Positions 62,239-64,000 of a stretch of 64,000 bases of DNA are shown here, one piece after another. A program made the position numbers and the translations under genes. Source of the DNA: Symbiodinium sp. CCMP2592 (lineage: Eukaryota; Sar; Dinophyceae; Suessiales; Symbiodiniaceae); NCBI GenBank assembly GCA_905221615.1, contig CAJNDT010003279.1, positions 682,641 through 746,640 on the forward strand, given 5' to 3'. The notes under the pieces are model-generated. The model was not told the origin of the DNA and did no database searches. It saw only the letters and a program-made list of their open reading frames with translations. Numbering within the stretch: position 1 is the stretch's first letter; every line of letters begins with the position of its first letter.

Positions 62239-62964
62239 TAAACCCTAAACCCAAAGCTCCAAGCACCAAACCGCTGAGCCTGGAAGGGGAGATTGGAATC
62301 TTTAGGTCGGTGTACTCGAATCTTACGAGTAGAGTTCTGCAGCCTAGGGTTCAGCGATTATGGTAGGAGGTTTCCGCCTTTAGAAATAAGGCCTTCAGGG
62401 TTGATTGTTGGGCTAGTATCGGCATTACTTAGAGGATCATGGGACTTAGTAAGTAGGTTATAATTGGGGTTATGGGGTTATCCTAATTATAACCCTACTT
62501 ATAACCTTACTTACTAAGTCCCATGAGCCTTCAAGTAGTATTAGTATAACCACTGTTTGTGTTAGTATTATCCCCTGAAACTTGGAACATGGATTTAGGA
62601 TGATTGGCGCGCGGGGATTCCCTGTACTTTACCATACTTCTAAGGGCGGTGGGTTAATAAGTAGATACATAAGTTAGTAATCGATTGTACAGTTTAGTGG
62701 GGATGGCTAGTCTAACATAGCAATTGACCTAAGTGCAGTTAGCAGGGTACAATTACAGAAGTTAGCCAAACACAGTTAACGAAGTTAGCATTTTACTAAC
62801 AGCACCTTAAAACCATGATGATGCCCATGAGGATGATGAAAAATCCAATGTCGCAATGCAGGGCGATTCGCTCGCAGGCAGGATCAGAACATGAAAACTG
62901 TGACAATTCATGTGTCGCCATGCAGGGCGATTCGCTCGCAGGCATATATGCACAACAATCTTTT
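62239..62964. other. Intergenic repeats between retrotransposon and right-end gene
   Basis: Contains a family G MITE (62427-62537), AT-rich sequence with several GTTAGC/AGTTAG words (62640-62800), and a short duplication in which ATGCAGGGCGATTCGCTCGC occurs at about 62857-62876 and 62920-62939. No gene recognised. Confidence 0.6.
62427..62537. repeat. MITE family G
   Basis: TTAGAGGATCATGGGACTTA ... AAGTCCCATGAGCCTTCAAG. Confidence 0.88.
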
Positions 62965-64000
62965 TTATGGCACGACCAGCATGCTGTCTGCACTCATGCG
63001 TTTGAAGAGGCAGGTTCGACTGATCTCGGCCACTCGCATGAACTGGGCTCCGTCCTGCTTGACCCGGAAGAGATTCTTCCCTTGTGGCTCAAGCACACTC
63101 AACAGAGCCAGGAGCTCGCCATGCTGCAACCGGCAAAACAACCACACCTCTGCAACGGACCCCGTCTTAAGCAGCACCAGGTCACCCCTCTCGCAAGTCT
63201 GTCCTGGGCAGACCTCGGCCTGCATGGCCGACTGCACATGCTCAAGAGTCTGAAACCCGAATGTCTGCCCCAGGTGCCACAGCAAAGTGCCATCAGTGAC
63301 AGACTTGGGGGACTTCAAATGGGGCCGCATGAAGCCAGCATGCTCAGACAGATCCAGAAGAGCCCTGCCCAAAACATCTTTAAAGAGTGAAGCTTCGAAC
63401 CAGTCGGTCACTTTCTTCGTGTTGTCAGCAAACTGCTTCACTTGCCGATGCTTTCGTTCGTGTGTAAAACAGGAAATCAGAGGCCTGTCTCGAGCCATCA
63501 GGGGAAGATGGAGGCTATAGTGGAACTTCGGTATACAGTGCTGCTCTCCATATGCTTTAAGGAAAGCTTGGCTATGGGCCCGAATCGCATTCTCGAGCTC
63601 GTCCGGCGACAGGTTCCCAGTCCGATTGCATTCAAGCAGGAGGTCGAGAACCATACAAATCTTCATAAAGGATCTGATGCATCGCCGAAGTTCGTCGTCC
63701 ATTGTGTCAAAGTGATGAGTCAGCAAGAAAAGCCGCAGCAAGGGATAGACAGTGATGCACTGCGAAGCACCGGCCTTGAACTCAGAAGGTTTGCTCCTTT
63801 TGTCGAACAAATGCAAGATTTCTCTTCTCCGGTTCTTCAGGTTGTGAGGCCATTCGTACTCTGAGATAAAGCTCTGGATCACCTGAAATGTTGCACCCTG
63901 CACATGCAAGAGTGGCAAGAGTAAGCTCAATTCCACGTGCAGGAGGCCGCTTACCACATAACAATGCATCCAATCCCACATCAAGCATTTCACAAGCGGC
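62965..64000 (-). CDS. Unrecognised, possibly transposase-type protein, partial at the window edge
   Basis: At least 342 codons, open to the right edge (PLVKCLMWDWMHCYVVSGLL ...), stop at 62965-62967. The WDWMHCYVVSG start and the FHYSLHLPLMAR ... CFTHERKHRQVKQFADN block look like the C-terminal half of DDE transposases that have a D-MH-x(3)-G motif followed by an H-rich Tnp2/CxC-like segment, but I recognise this only by feel. An alternative is a dinoflagellate-specific protein of unknown role. The long intron-free frame, unlike the host genes here, favours a mobile or retroposed origin. Confidence 0.5.
   Translation of the reverse strand, partial: PLVKCLMWDWMHCYVVSGLLHVELSLLLPLLHVQGATFQVIQSFISEYEWPHNLKNRRREILHLFDKRSKPSEFKAGASQCITVYPLLRLFLLTHHFDTMDDELRRCIRSFMKICMVLDLLLECNRTGNLSPDELENAIRAHSQAFLKAYGEQHCIPKFHYSLHLPLMARDRPLISCFTHERKHRQVKQFADNTKKVTDWFEASLFKDVLGRALLDLSEHAGFMRPHLKSPKSVTDGTLLWHLGQTFGFQTLEHVQSAMQAEVCPGQTCERGDLVLLKTGSVAEVWLFCRLQHGELLALLSVLEPQGKNLFRVKQDGAQFMRVAEISRTCLFKRMSADSMLVVP

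Overview
The window looks like nuclear DNA of a dinoflagellate, probably of the Symbiodiniaceae/Suessiales type. The grounds are very long introns with 5' splice sites of three kinds (GT, GC and GA), an AG|G 3' splice context, pervasive TTTAGGG/CCCTAAA telomere-like repeats, a spliced-leader-like relic, and a retroelement that carries a C5-cytosine methyltransferase. Long open frames are almost absent outside the transposons, because the host genes are cut into exons of about 20-120 nt that are only visible by reading protein motifs through the DNA.

Region 1 (about 1.8-42.4 kb, + strand): one host gene for a plant/bacterial-type pullulanase (limit dextrinase, GH13 starch-debranching enzyme). 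I place 30 exons, about 2.0 kb of coding sequence in 40.6 kb. All four GH13 catalytic regions are present, and nearly every exon junction joins in phase. One junction (between exons 10 and 11), the one before the last exon, and the N-terminus are unresolved. The introns are filled with about 100-bp palindromic MITE-like repeats of at least 14 families, microsatellites, a 21-bp minisatellite and degenerate telomeric repeat. The telomeric repeat is oriented: TTTAGGG after many donors and CCCTAAA before many acceptors.

Region 2 (about 43.9-52.3 kb, + strand): a second split gene, a prolyl-4-hydroxylase-like 2-oxoglutarate/Fe(II) dioxygenase, with six convincing exons. The C-terminal exon carrying the distal His was not found.

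Region 3 (53.45-62.14 kb): a young tyrosine-recombinase retrotransposon with PAT/Ngaro-type split direct repeats (A1 ... B1-A2-B2). It encodes a tyrosine recombinase, two small proteins, a CCCH-finger Gag-like protein and, in the same frame behind a single UGA, a DNMT-RT-RNase H polyprotein. It sits inside a MITE, and the junctions can be read to the base. The A repeat carries a spliced-leader-like relic just upstream of the first ORF.

Region 4 (62.97-64.0 kb, - strand): the C-terminal part of an unrecognised, possibly transposase-type protein that runs off the window edge. I recognised no rRNA, tRNA or CRISPR array.
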